A stretch of DNA of 64,000 nt from NCBI RefSeq assembly GCF_031143425.1, contig NC_090451.1, positions 350,494,339 to 350,558,338 of the forward strand, in the 5' to 3' direction. The stretch is from Pleurodeles waltl. Its lineage: Eukaryota > Chordata > Amphibia > Caudata > Salamandridae. Below are positions 34,856-45,458 of the stretch, piece by piece. How positions within the stretch are numbered: the first letter of the stretch is position 1; each line of letters opens with the position of its first letter. The position numbers were made by a program, and so were the translations under genes. The notes under the pieces are model-generated. The model had not been told where the DNA came from, made no database searches, and saw nothing but the letters and a program-made list of their open reading frames with translations.

Positions 34856-36091
34856 CACAATGTTCATGGAGGAATCATCTGCATACAAATATTTCAACAA
34901 TAATAAATATTATTATTCTAATTAACCATAAAACAAATTCCATAAATGAATATATCTTCAAACAGAGTGTAATTCATTTCTGGAAAAATGAAGAATTTTT
35001 ATATATTCACTAATAATATATTCATCAATAAAGCAAAGCGACAAAGATAATTTTTGGTGTTTTTATACAAACGCTTGGTAACCCCTCCAGTCTACAATCC
35101 CTTTACATTCAAGGGACAGAAGGAGAGCACCAACCCTCCAACCATAAAAGGTTGATTATTTTATGCAGTCTTTCAAACAAACAGAAATCACTCCTAATGG
35201 ACAGCAGCAGCTCATGCGATGAATTGCGTCATGGAGAATATAAGGTAGACAGTTTGGTCATAAAGCTTTATGATTGATTCGAGCCCAGTGGGAGTTAACC
35301 TAACTGTGGTGAAATTACATCATACTTTCTTTATACTAGAGTAACTAGCATTGGATGTGCCAGATGAAAAGAATTAAACAGTGCTCTTCTAGGAAGCAAC
35401 AGTTATTGTGATTTAATAAACTTTGACACATTATCCTGAGGATGGTCTCCTGAACGGTTTTAGCGTTGGGAGACTAAAACGTCTTGAAAAAACTTGCTTG
35501 AAACAAACTGAAGCACTGCTACTTTGCGTGCACATGTTAAAATACCTTGTAGTTGTACGTCCATAGTATTACACAATTTTATGAATGTGAAATCTGCAAG
35601 CTCGAGGCATTTGGATTTTAATGATTACTCTTTGCTGTAACAAGTACACATTTGGACTGCAATATTTGCTCTTGACCCTAAAGCCACACTTTATAAAGAA
35701 GGAATCAATATGTAATGATTGTATTAAGGCATCTTGGATTCACTCGCATGGGAGCAAACTCTAGATCATCTTAGCGTGCTGAACATTTAAATTGCCTACA
35801 CAAAAGATCAGAGCAGTACAGCAACCTCCACTGTTCCACCCCAGCCAAATAGCATGCTACTTGCTCTAACTAAAGGGAGCACTAAATCAGGTAACCCATG
35901 GGATTCCTAGGTGCTTTATTTACATACAGTTCACAGCAGCCCTGTGAAGATATGACCAACAGGGACAAAGGGCTGTTCCATGAATTAAAGAATGCTACAC
36001 AGCTTGTGGAGTAATGTTTACTATTTCATACAGATCACTGACTTATGTGAAAATAAAAAATGAGTGAATTAATCTCTGACAAGTTATGTAC
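34856..36091. other. Intronic stretch with a hammerhead-like motif
   Basis: AT-rich. No coding similarity seen. The only structured item noticed is at 35431-35485. Confidence 0.45.
35431..35485 (+). other. Hammerhead-ribozyme-like motif, degenerate
   Basis: The order is CTGAGGA (35436-35442), a stem arm GGTCTCC (35444-35450), a 17-base loop, the complementary arm GGGAGAC (35468-35474), then TAAAACG. The hammerhead core is CTGATGA, stem II, GAAA(C). Here the arms pair well, but one position of the first box and the GAAA box are altered. Similar motifs are carried by Penelope-like elements and by newt satellite 2. No other parts of such elements were recognised next to it. Confidence 0.3.
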
Positions 36092-36296
36092 CTTGTAATG
36101 CTGTTTCTCCCAGTAGTTCTCTCCTTTGGGACGAGCTCAGTTGATGTCTACCTTGTTGTGGCAGGCCGCTTTCAGGCTTCTCAGAAGATTTAAGCATCAC
36201 TTGGAGTGCATGAGAATTTTCATTATTGGCAGCGAGAACTGGTCTGAAGTAATGTACTGGCCTGTAATCCTTCGGCAGGTCAGGTGGCAAGTAGAT
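36092..36296 (-). CDS. GPATCH1: GPATCH1 exon, DYRPVHYFRP motif
   Basis: Sixty-eight codons plus one base, beginning IYLPPDLPKDYRPVHYFRP and ending RRELLGETALQ. Both ends match human GPATCH1 (DYRPVHYFRP and the LLGET motif). The middle is a Ser/Gln-rich, less conserved linker. The acceptor reads accttttatag when the strand is reversed, a short pyrimidine tract, and the donor is GTACAT. The final G joins GT of the next exon to give Gly. Confidence 0.92.
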
Positions 36297-36937
36297 CTAT
36301 AAAGGTATTTGAACAGTGAGCCATTGTGCAACAGAAGGATACAGCTACATGGCTTTCTGTAATTAGAGATTTTAGAACCATGCTTATAAAAAGGGAATCC
36401 CTCAGAGAAGCACAATTCCCAACTCCCATTCTCTGGTACACTGAAGTGACAAAACACAACTAATGGATACAACGAAAGAGATTCAGAAACCACTCTCTGT
36501 GAAAATGACTACGATAACGTACGTGACGTGTGTTTACACCATAATCGGTGATTGCTATCAATCAAATATTGTAACAGTGGGACCTGTGATGCTGTTTTAA
36601 AGGCAGAGCAGCTGCTCAAGGCTATAGAACAGTTTTGAGAATGATACAAGAACCCTAATGAAGCTAAGCTATAATGAGGGTGAATGTTGAATAAATACAG
36701 TAGTATGTTTTTGTAGAACAAGGCCTTTACGCACAGCAAAAGTCAATAACAAAGGCTTGAGCAAATTGAAATAAGGCTTACAGCTCTGACATTTGTTGGA
36801 AACAACAGAACTATTGGAAAAAACAGGGGAGCGCTCAACACAGGCACCTCTTCCATTAAAGAGTAAGAAACACAATCATGTGAACTGAGTATTGAGAAAA
36901 GAAGAAAACTGATTAAACCAACATGAATTATAGTCAC

Positions 36938-37017
36938 CTTTCTAGGGGTTGAAGACACTGAGGCCAAGGAAAAACCATCCAAAACTTTACCAACGTACTG
37001 GATATCTTTCTGGAAAG
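36938..37017 (-). CDS. GPATCH1: GPATCH1 exon, YVGKVLDGFSLAS motif
   Basis: An 80-bp exon reading FQKDIQYVGKVLDGFSLAS then VSSTPRK. The human counterpart is DLRYVGKILDGFSLAS, so identification rests on a contiguous conserved motif as well as on phase. The acceptor is tattttgcag and the donor GTGACT, which is a weaker donor than most in this gene. It enters with two bases and leaves in phase 0. The next exon follows after 641 bp. Confidence 0.92.
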
Positions 37018-40000
37018 CTGCAAAATACAAAATACACAACATTTACCAAAAATATGAACACTTGATACAAGCAGTGAACTTACTAGAACTTTAACATCAT
37101 CAGTTTGTACCCAGCTAGTCCAAGATATAAAAATGTGATCGTACAACAGATAACAAAATGCATTACTTTCCTGTTGTAACAGCCTCATTTTGCATGAGCC
37201 ACAGAATAGATGGTACCAAAAGCAATGTCAAAGCACTAGAATAGTGAGACAAAAAAGATATATGTGCCTATTTCAATGAGTCCCAGATGCCAATCTGTCA
37301 CCAGCCCCCATTCTACATCTCCCACTTCCTCACTCAAATGGACCCGTTAGGACCAGCCTAACAGTTAACTTCCAACCTCTAGAAAATGTTACCTCAATAG
37401 GACTCAAGCCATACCAGGTCCCAAAATCACGGGTTTGGAAGAATGCTGCACGCAACTTTATTTCAAAGACTAATTATCACTTACTAATGATCCAGTCCCC
37501 ATGTGTTGAGGACGGAAGGGTTTCCTGAAAAATTATTATCCAACCCAACGACCATCCATTTTCGGGCAACCTCTATTTAATGTTGCTGGGCTAAACCCAA
37601 TCCTCTGGATCTCTATTACTACCTGTCAGGTGAGAGCATTCCACAACATGCACTCCTTAAGAAGACAAATTCACTTCTAATGCCCATATTATTCATGACT
37701 GGCTGGTAATCCACTTCTGGTACCTCAGCATTTATTCCACCAGATTGCCATCCACTTCCAAAGATCGCTATCTTTTATTCCTTCAGGGCGAGTGTTCGTT
37801 GGTACATTTACACTCATTCACAAAGTAGGAATCAACTTTAGGGAGCTTCTGACCAGAGCACTTCTGGCACTTATTCATTTACAGGCGAAAGGCATGATGC
37901 ATCCAATATGCTATGTCACTTTCTTCCTAGTCCTCCTGGGTCAAGATAACTCCCCTAGTCCCCTTTATCAGGAACACTTGATTCCGATGAGAAGTTGAAC
38001 CTGCCACACTGACAAGAGCATAGGGAACTTCCAGGAAAGGTTTAGACAGGTGTACCACTGCTGCAATGTCTCTTGGCCACCCCATTGGGACTTCAGATGG
38101 GCATGAGGTTCTGTGTAGGTGCACCTGCTTTGAACTCTTGGGCAGTGTCCCATTGCTGCCTAGGATTGCTTTTCAGTTGAGCCAACAGTTCCTGTGGCAA
38201 AGACACAGTGGGCACAATCACACTGAAATGAGTGGCATGGCCAGTCTGCAGGGTGGGCTAAAGTGGACTGGGGAGATACTCCATTACGGTTCCTGTCGCA
38301 TTTGCCACCCCACAAGGGTGGCAGGGAGTAGGAACGAGACACAGAATTGAGAGTGAAAGAAATGGAGTGAGGGAACATTGGGAATGACTGGTTACTGTGA
38401 ATGAAGAAGGCTACAGAAAGTATTTAAAGTATTTTCATCTGTTCTCATGTATTCTCAGTGTATAGGAAATATAAAACAGATAGCAAACAAGTATGGCATC
38501 AGCCAAATCAAGCATGAAAAAAGGAAACATCTCTAGGACTGTCCCACCCGACAACAAATATGCCTAGGACCTAGTGTACAGGAAGTGGTGGTTTTAGAGA
38601 AAGTAGGTAGGAAGGTTCAGATGGCTCCCCTGCAAAGTATATTAAAGGGAATATGCTAATGTTTCAGTTTTGAACTGAGAGAGATGCTCATCTTCGTTTT
38701 TAAGCAGAATAGTGCAATTCTGATGTTGGTGAAAGAATAACTCAGGGTCAGATAAACTGCCTTGAAACATAGGATCATCCTGTGGAGTGGACTTCAATTA
38801 TTGATTCTTTTGTGCCCCGCCCCCACCATAATTCTGACAGTCTGCAGCAGTGGAGAACGCCTTGATGGTGGCTTTAATGGGAAACCCTTGAAACAGGTGT
38901 GCCTAAGAAGAGCCACATTGGAGATGTATTTCATCTGTAATCTTACCACTGATACATTTGAGATGACAGTTGCAATTAATTCAATGAGAATATTGCTAGC
39001 CTAACTACTAACTTTTAGGCGGTAATCAGGGGGACTGCTCTCTGCAACCATGTCATGTTGACACAAGAGTTTTAAAAATAGGCACAGTGTCTTGCAGTGC
39101 CCTGACCCTTCTCATAGCAGATGCAGTCCTGCGTGGATCTAGAATGTACTCAATAAACTAGAGCCTTTTTGACAGTAAAACACCTAGTTTAAGATAACTG
39201 AGAACATCAGTGGATTCAGAGTCACAAGTAAGAAAGCATGTGGTTGACGGGTTGGCTCAGAGACGAAGCTCTGATCCTCCAGGCTGGTGTAGATGTCTAC
39301 CATCTATTGGAGAAGATGAGCTACCGCTGCCACAAGGACCTGGGTGAATAAGAGGGTTAAGAGTTCATGTAGACAGTGAAGCCTGGAAACTGCAGGCAGG
39401 CACAACTTTCTTTAATATGAGAAATACTAATGAACAACTGATTGTTTTTTTTATTAGTACAGCATACTTATGCCAGAAGGCTTTATTGTGCTGACAAGAC
39501 CTGAAGGCATGAATGCACGTGGTTAAAGAAAAATCAAGAAAAGTGTATGGTAATTAGAAGTACACATGGGAAATAACTGCCTTTTTAATTTAAAATGATT
39601 TTCAAAAGCTGTAGAAACAGAGGGAACCGGCTTCAAATTTTCGGGCTCAGAAACCTCAAAATCCACATCCCCACACCATGAGCATTCACATTTAGCACAT
39701 GGTGAAAGGAGGAGCAGCCTATTCTCGGAGCACAAATATCTTCTTAAGGATAAAGCACAAAGTGACCACTTGACTTTCTATTCTATATTACAGTTTTTAA
39801 AAAGCCTTATTTATTTTATAGTGGGTATTTACGTATCACGGTAAAGAGCTTTACAAAGTAGTAGGAATTCAAGCTACGTATGCACAGATACATAACACAT
39901 GCTTTACACAGTTTGGTCTAACATGAGTACAATCGCTTTATAGATAGGGTAGGATTTGATGGGAAGGCTGGCTGTCCAGAATTAATCGTTAAGAATAATT

Positions 40001-41373
40001 TGGAGTTAGCAGCAGGAAAGTGGAAAATCTGTGCTTTTTGGCTCTTTGTAAACCACTGTCCTAAGGGACGATGCTGGTTGAGCAGTACTATTGGTGTATA
40101 TATGGAAAAAAACATTTTTTTGATGCTTTTTAAATTTCTAGACTCAGACTGGATAATCTGACATTTGTACAACAGCCTTCAGCTATGTGTATTTTCTCTG
40201 TGAAAACGTCCACTGATTTTTTGTTATCTTGACACATAACTTGCAGTGCAGGAATTGAATATGATGTAGGATGTAGCGGTGTCCACATTGTTTTTCAAGA
40301 TCTTTCAGGGTGGTGTTTCCACTATTTATGTCGGAGAGAACAAGGGCCTGCATGGTGGAATTGATGTTGGCTGGGATGGGAAAGGTTCTATTCTGGGCAG
40401 AAGGCTCAAAAAGGACCCGAAAAGAGTCCGTCCATAAATGGGTGCGATACATATTGTTTCTCATATAGTCTGACACCGCATGGATTTGAATTTATTGGTG
40501 CAATCAATACCACATGACATAACTATGATTACTCCCCTCAAAATGAGTCAAAATGTGGATGTTTTGATGCTTACAGAACCAAAATCTGCATGTCTTGTTA
40601 TGTGTTCGGCATTTTTCTCCTGGTAAATTGGTACATTTTGGCAGGTTTGTCCCCCGAAATTTACCTGGGGAGCAATGTGTGTCGGGAGGGGCAGTGTTCA
40701 CCATACAGCTCGTAATTGCAATATATACAGTTACAGACGTTACTGCATTAAATACAATTAATCGGGGCAACCCAAATCGGGCTCTCAGCCGGGACAAGCC
40801 TGTCTAGGCTTTCTTTTTTGCATGTTCTTTGACAAACAGGTAGAAATTTCAGTGGAACACATGAGTTTGCTACAAGGAGTGAGGTAGGGTGAGCAGTCAG
40901 TGGAAATCATATTTGCTAGCCAACTCTGCATCTGCGTTTTCACAATGCTATTGTTTAGGTGTATGAGCTTGGTCTTGAATGGTCTGAGTTTCCGATTAAC
41001 AGTTGACATCCCGGTTAGATAACATTCAGGCAGAATTAAAGACAATTAATGTTGTTGGGTGACATCGCTCTAACCAACAATTTTGTGGCCAAGTACTGAC
41101 TCTCTAGCAGCTACATCTCTCACTACTCATGGCCTGCTTGATCCCCCCACAAAACGGTTTCCATACTTGCTGTCACTTTTCATCTATTAGCATATATTTC
41201 AGCCTTTCTGCATCATTTGATACTGTGGATCACTGCACCTCACATGTCCGTTTTAACTCACCCTGATACCGCACATTCAGCAATCAACTGGTTACTTAGC
41301 TCATGTATCCCTCCCCTGTTGCTTCTTGCTCTCCCCTCTCTCACCTACGCTGGCAGGCACCCAACAAGACTAA
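37018..41373. other. Large intronic stretch, mostly anonymous
   Basis: Left part of the 8.3-kb intron between the exons at 36938 and 45311. No exon, RT, integrase or transposase text was recognised. About 39790-39870 reads like the reversed 3' end of an L2/CR1-like LINE ('tttattttatagtg', then 'aaagagctttacaaagta'). ORFs up to 97 codons at 40183-40797 (-) have no motif. Confidence 0.45.
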
Positions 41374-41961
41374 AGGGGTCATTATGAACATGCCGGGATA
41401 CCCCGCCGTGTTCATGCTGGCGGTCTAAACACAGACCGCCAGCCTGTAGAAGACCCCGCCGACCCGATAATATACATTCTACTGGTCCGGCGGGCGGAAA
41501 CAGTGTTTCCGCCAGCCGGCCCAGCGGAATGCTGGGCCAGGACATTGCCGACGGCATGGCATGGAGCCGTCGTCAATGCCGCAGTGCGGCAGGTGCAGCA
41601 CCACCCGTCGCGCATATCACTGCCCGTAAATCGGGCAGTGACCTGCGTGACGGGGCTGTGCACTGGGGCCCCGGAGCACCCCTTCTGCCAGCCTTTCCCT
41701 GGTGGGGGAAACCGCCAAGGAAAGGCTGGAGGAACAAGGGTTCTTTATCCAGAGGGCACTGCTGCTTGCAGCGCTGCCCTGTCGGATAGAGAAATCCGCC
41801 ACAGTCAGGTTGCTGTCAGCGGTAGACTGGCAGTGGCGGAGGGCCATCTGTGGCGGTCTTCCTTTGTTTATAATATGGCGGTCCAGACCGCCATGCCGGT
41901 GGCGGTGGTTTCTGCCACTGCCGGCATGGCAGTCTGGACCGCTATGTTCATAATGAGCCCC
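41374..41961. mobile_element. Harbinger-like MITE, 588 bp, TAA target duplication
   Basis: Terminal inverted repeats: left aggggtcattatgaac and right (reversed) ggggctcattatgaac. Both sides carry TAA (41371-41373 and 41962-41964), the 3-bp TWA duplication typical of PIF/Harbinger. Very GC-rich inside, with many 'gccgc' and 'ggcggt' words, in contrast to the AT-rich intron. No transposase. The 153-codon ORF at 41503-41964 follows the GC bias and is not considered a gene. Confidence 0.8.
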
Positions 41962-43150
41962 TAAGTCCTGGCCCCTGCACTCACATCTTGCTGAATACCA
42001 TCACTTCCTTTTGCTCAAAAAGATTGGGCCCTTAACAGGACTTTCTTCAAACCAAGAATGGTAGACTAAGTAACCCCAATTTCAAAACATACTATACAGC
42101 TTCCCAACTTCACTATCAGTGGAAGTGGTAAAGCGCAGTAACAGAACAAACGTGGTGATCCATAGGCCATGATATTACACAGCATCCCATGTGGAAACAT
42201 CCGTGCAATAGTAGGGAAGAAAGATCCTGTACAGAAAGACAATTATTGGTACCAAGTTCTACTTTACAAGTTGGGGAATACAGTAAACCTTATGCATGGC
42301 TTAGCAACATACCCTTTGCCATTCACCCATTTCTTTGGCAAATCAGACTTTCACCCAAGCCTGTATTGGGAAATTTCTTAACGATGGTCTGAGGGGCCAG
42401 CGTATTAAAATCGGTGTCTATTTATATGCAAAGCAAATTAAACAATCAAAACAGGGTCAGAAAGATTTTGATCTGGTGATGGAGAATGTTTCCATTAGAT
42501 ATAAATGAGGCAGTGGGCTCTTCATTTTCTCCCCTTTAAAATCGGGCTAACAAGAACACGTACTACTTTTGAAATGTTTCTAGCAACATCACTCCCTGAT
42601 AAACATTTCATGAAAGTGGGTGTCAACACCACTGAGGTGATCCCCTGCAAGAGGCATCTAGATTGGCTTTGCATGCTCCACTGAGTGATTCCCTGGAGAA
42701 GCCTTCCAGGAAGATGACACTTCTTCCACTGCAAACCGGCATTGCAGAGCACCGGGTAGCGCTTCTGTGACTGGGATTGTGCACTTAGGAACAAATCCCT
42801 AGGAGACCCAAGAAGAAAACTTGTATTCAGCAGCCCAGCTGCTTTACAATGCTAAAAATATAAGGCATTCTATTGTGGAACAAAAATGGTCATTAAAAAC
42901 CATTATGAGTGCCACCAAGCACATTGTATCTAAAGTGCCAGTTTTAGAAAATACTTGATCTTCATAACTCCTGTATCATACTGTAGAGAAGTTAGCACTT
43001 TTACAAGGTATGTTACATGAAAATAAAATATATTAACATCTCTATTAAAAATATTTAAAGTGAAATGACAGCCATAACATCTTGATACACTCCTATCACA
43101 TCATTTTGTATTCAGTTTTACTCAGCCTTTATATTACAGTACTCTATTAT
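41962..43150. other. Intronic stretch, no feature recognised
   Basis: AT-rich between the MITE and the gypsy gag remnant. Nothing with coding similarity was seen. Confidence 0.45.
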
Positions 43151-44545
43151 CATCCTGACATTCCTTGTGTGGAGCTGCATTTTGGCTTTATAAGGTTGCA
43201 ACCTTTGACTCTAATACAGTAAAGGTTGCAGCAAACGTGACCCATCCACCTCGCTTTTTAAATGATGGTGCAAACCTGTTTTACCATGGGAACAATGGGT
43301 TAAACTCATTGAATACTATTTTATTGCCATTGGGGAAGAACATGTATTTCCTAAATAAAGCAACATATTTTTCTTCACAACTTTGGCATTCATGGGAGGA
43401 TGTGACAAACACCTTCAAGAGGCACTTGCAGTGGGGACGGGGGAAGAGGTGTTGCAAGATGATGAGTATCAGATCACTGTTAAGAAGCTGGGTGAACGTT
43501 TTGGGGACATATTAATGTATTACTTCAAAGGCACAAATTAATTAAGGGACTACAAGGAAAGCATGAGAATGTAAATGTAAGAACCCATAGGGCAGTGCTG
43601 ATATGATTGGCCAATATCTGTGAATCTTGAGATTTATGTGGCTGTCTCTTTTGTGACCAGTTAGTAAGAATTATTAACAATCCACGACTGCAGAAAAAGC
43701 CTCTTGCAAGCAACCACAATTTGAAAGATGCCACTGAGTTAGCCAGTAGTATTGAACATATTGCTAAGTGTATCGCAGAGATACAATCTTACACCTATGA
43801 AACAACCTATGTGTGAACTGAGTGAGTGAAGGGAAAAAGCAGGAAGAATACCCTGAACTTGAAGGTGCATCTTGACTGAATCTAGAGTGCTGTGCTCTAT
43901 CTGTGGCAATATTAGTCATTTGGGCAACTGTAACAAACATCTGGCTAAAAGTTCTTCATGCTGGAAATGTAGGAACAAATGACATTTTGCAGGGTTGGTA
44001 TGGAAGCGAATAACAGACAAGAGAATGCTGTTGAGGAAGGTGAGAATAATGTGCACAAGTTAGTTTTTCAAATTGATGATGATGGTGAAAAAACGAATGC
44101 AGCTTCTAGGGTGTGAAATAATATTCAATGACCATGTGGTTAGAGTCCTGGCTGTTTCAGGTTAGCAGTTTATCCTAATTAAAAACAGTGTGTTTGAAAA
44201 CTATTTGACAAAGATGAAAATATTTTGGAAATTTCTGACATTGATCTAGTAGGCTATATTAAGAACCCAATACCATTGGTGCATAAGGAAATTGTATGCA
44301 TCTCCTTAAAGGAGTGTTCCACTACTGGCAAAGTGTACATAACTCACCAGAGTTCCGACTTTTTAGGCTGTAGACACCAGAAGTAATTTTGTATCAAACT
44401 CAAATCCAGTGAACCCTTATTAAGTCCTGTTGTTGGAAAGATCCTGAGGGGATGAAGACATTGGTCAAGAATTTCCAGAATTGCTCTCTGATGTACTTGG
44501 TCATCGTAAGGTTTTCTGCAGGAAGCTTTGTATAGGGGACCAAAA
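43150..44545 (+). pseudogene. Ty3/gypsy gag-protease remnant, truncated
   Basis: Plus-strand frames follow gag to protease order. A gag core is at 43165-43515 (FSSQLWHSWEDVTNTFKRHL). Two zinc-knuckle-like Cys/His clusters lie near 43890-44000 (CSICGNISHLGNC, then CWKCRNK and HFAG). A protease-like stretch near 44120-44180 reads DHVVRVLAVSG, where the catalytic Asp-Ser/Thr-Gly has become Val-Ser-Gly. The N-terminal approach to RT (YITHQSSDFLGCRHQK) follows. Multiple stops and frame changes. The copy ends abruptly at about 44545, where LTR family A sequence begins. Confidence 0.65.
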
Positions 44546-44835
44546 TGAGGTAACCCCAAAAGTATCAAAGGGGCACAACTGACAGCCCAAATGCTCTCTT
44601 TTGGGGTAGTGTGGTTGAGTAGTTAGGCATATCATACGGTAGTGCTAAGCATGTAGGGCACACACTCATCCATCAAGTGACACACATATTCAAAGAAACC
44701 TGACACCAATTCATAAAAATAACACTTATTATATAAAGTTTGATACCAAGGTCACCGGAATCAGGTGAGTACTTTTCGAACTAGGTATTTTTACATTTTT
44801 TTAAAGTTGACAGTGCAATTTTGGCAAAGATGGTG
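44546..44835 (+). mobile_element. LTR (family A) fragment
   Basis: Aligns with part of both other family A LTRs: 'gtagtgtggttgagtagttaggc' here corresponds to 'gtagtgtggtcgaacaatagg' at 31156. The 'cagtgcaattttggcaaa' part near 44811 corresponds to 'cagtgcatttttaaaaag' at 11932. Both ends are truncated. It appears closer to the 11.6-kb copy than to the 31-kb copy. Confidence 0.65.
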
Positions 44836-44859
44836 TTATTCTAACTAAGCATCAACATG

Positions 44860-44945
44860 GTGTAGCATACTATCCATGTGGACAAGCAATTCACCACCCT
44901 TCACAGAGTAGTAGGTGCTATATAAATACCATTATGTAATAAAAT
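44860..44945 (+). repeat. Possible L2/CR1-like LINE 3' tail
   Basis: 'gtaggtgctatataaatacc' near 44920 resembles the 3' ends of L2/CR1-type LINEs and the reversed ends at 60165 and 53790. Very short. Confidence 0.35.
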
Positions 44946-45310
44946 ATAAAGTAATTGAAATTTTAAAATATTTTCTTGTTAACTGAGAAGACGCTTCTTC
45001 TCATCTGTGAACATAGCCCAAGAATGTGGACAGCAAAGTCTCTATTGGTCTTGCTTCAACCAATCACCTAAGATGGCCACAAATGCTTTGTATTTTTGTA
45101 GCTTGATGGTCAGTTGTAAAATATCCCCTTTTTCTTTTACATCCAAAGGACCAGCTTTACTCAGAGTACTTTTTCATAGTTGCATTTAACATAAACCCAT
45201 TATTTGAAAATTCATGGAATATATATGCATAATAGGTTGATGATTAAAGGAAATACTGATAGGCAGATTTAAATGCTGCAGTCAACAATACATTTCCCTT
45301 TTCTATTTAC

Positions 45311-45458
45311 CTTTCTGTTTTTTGTATTCCTTTGGTGCCGTCCAGCCAAATAACCCGTCTCCTGGGTCTTCGTCTTTGATGACTGTATCATACTTGGACA
45401 AAAAGTCTGTTCCGTAAATGTCATCATCATCTTCCTCCAAAGCTCCAACACCAAAGGC
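45311..45458 (-). CDS. GPATCH1: GPATCH1 exon, AFGVGALEE acidic segment
   Basis: Encodes 49 codons plus one base: AFGVGALEEDDDDIYGTD, then a KYDTV stretch and DPGDGLFGWTAP, closely matching the human sequence at the same point. The acceptor is ggttctaag and the donor is GTAAATAG. The exon ends in phase 1 and its G joins CT of the next exon to give Ala. It sits between introns of 6.9 kb and 8.3 kb. Confidence 0.93.

Noticed and set aside
41503..41964. 153-codon ORF as a transposase
   Set aside because: It lies wholly in the GC-rich MITE, spans its right TIR and has no DDE or Myb-like motif.
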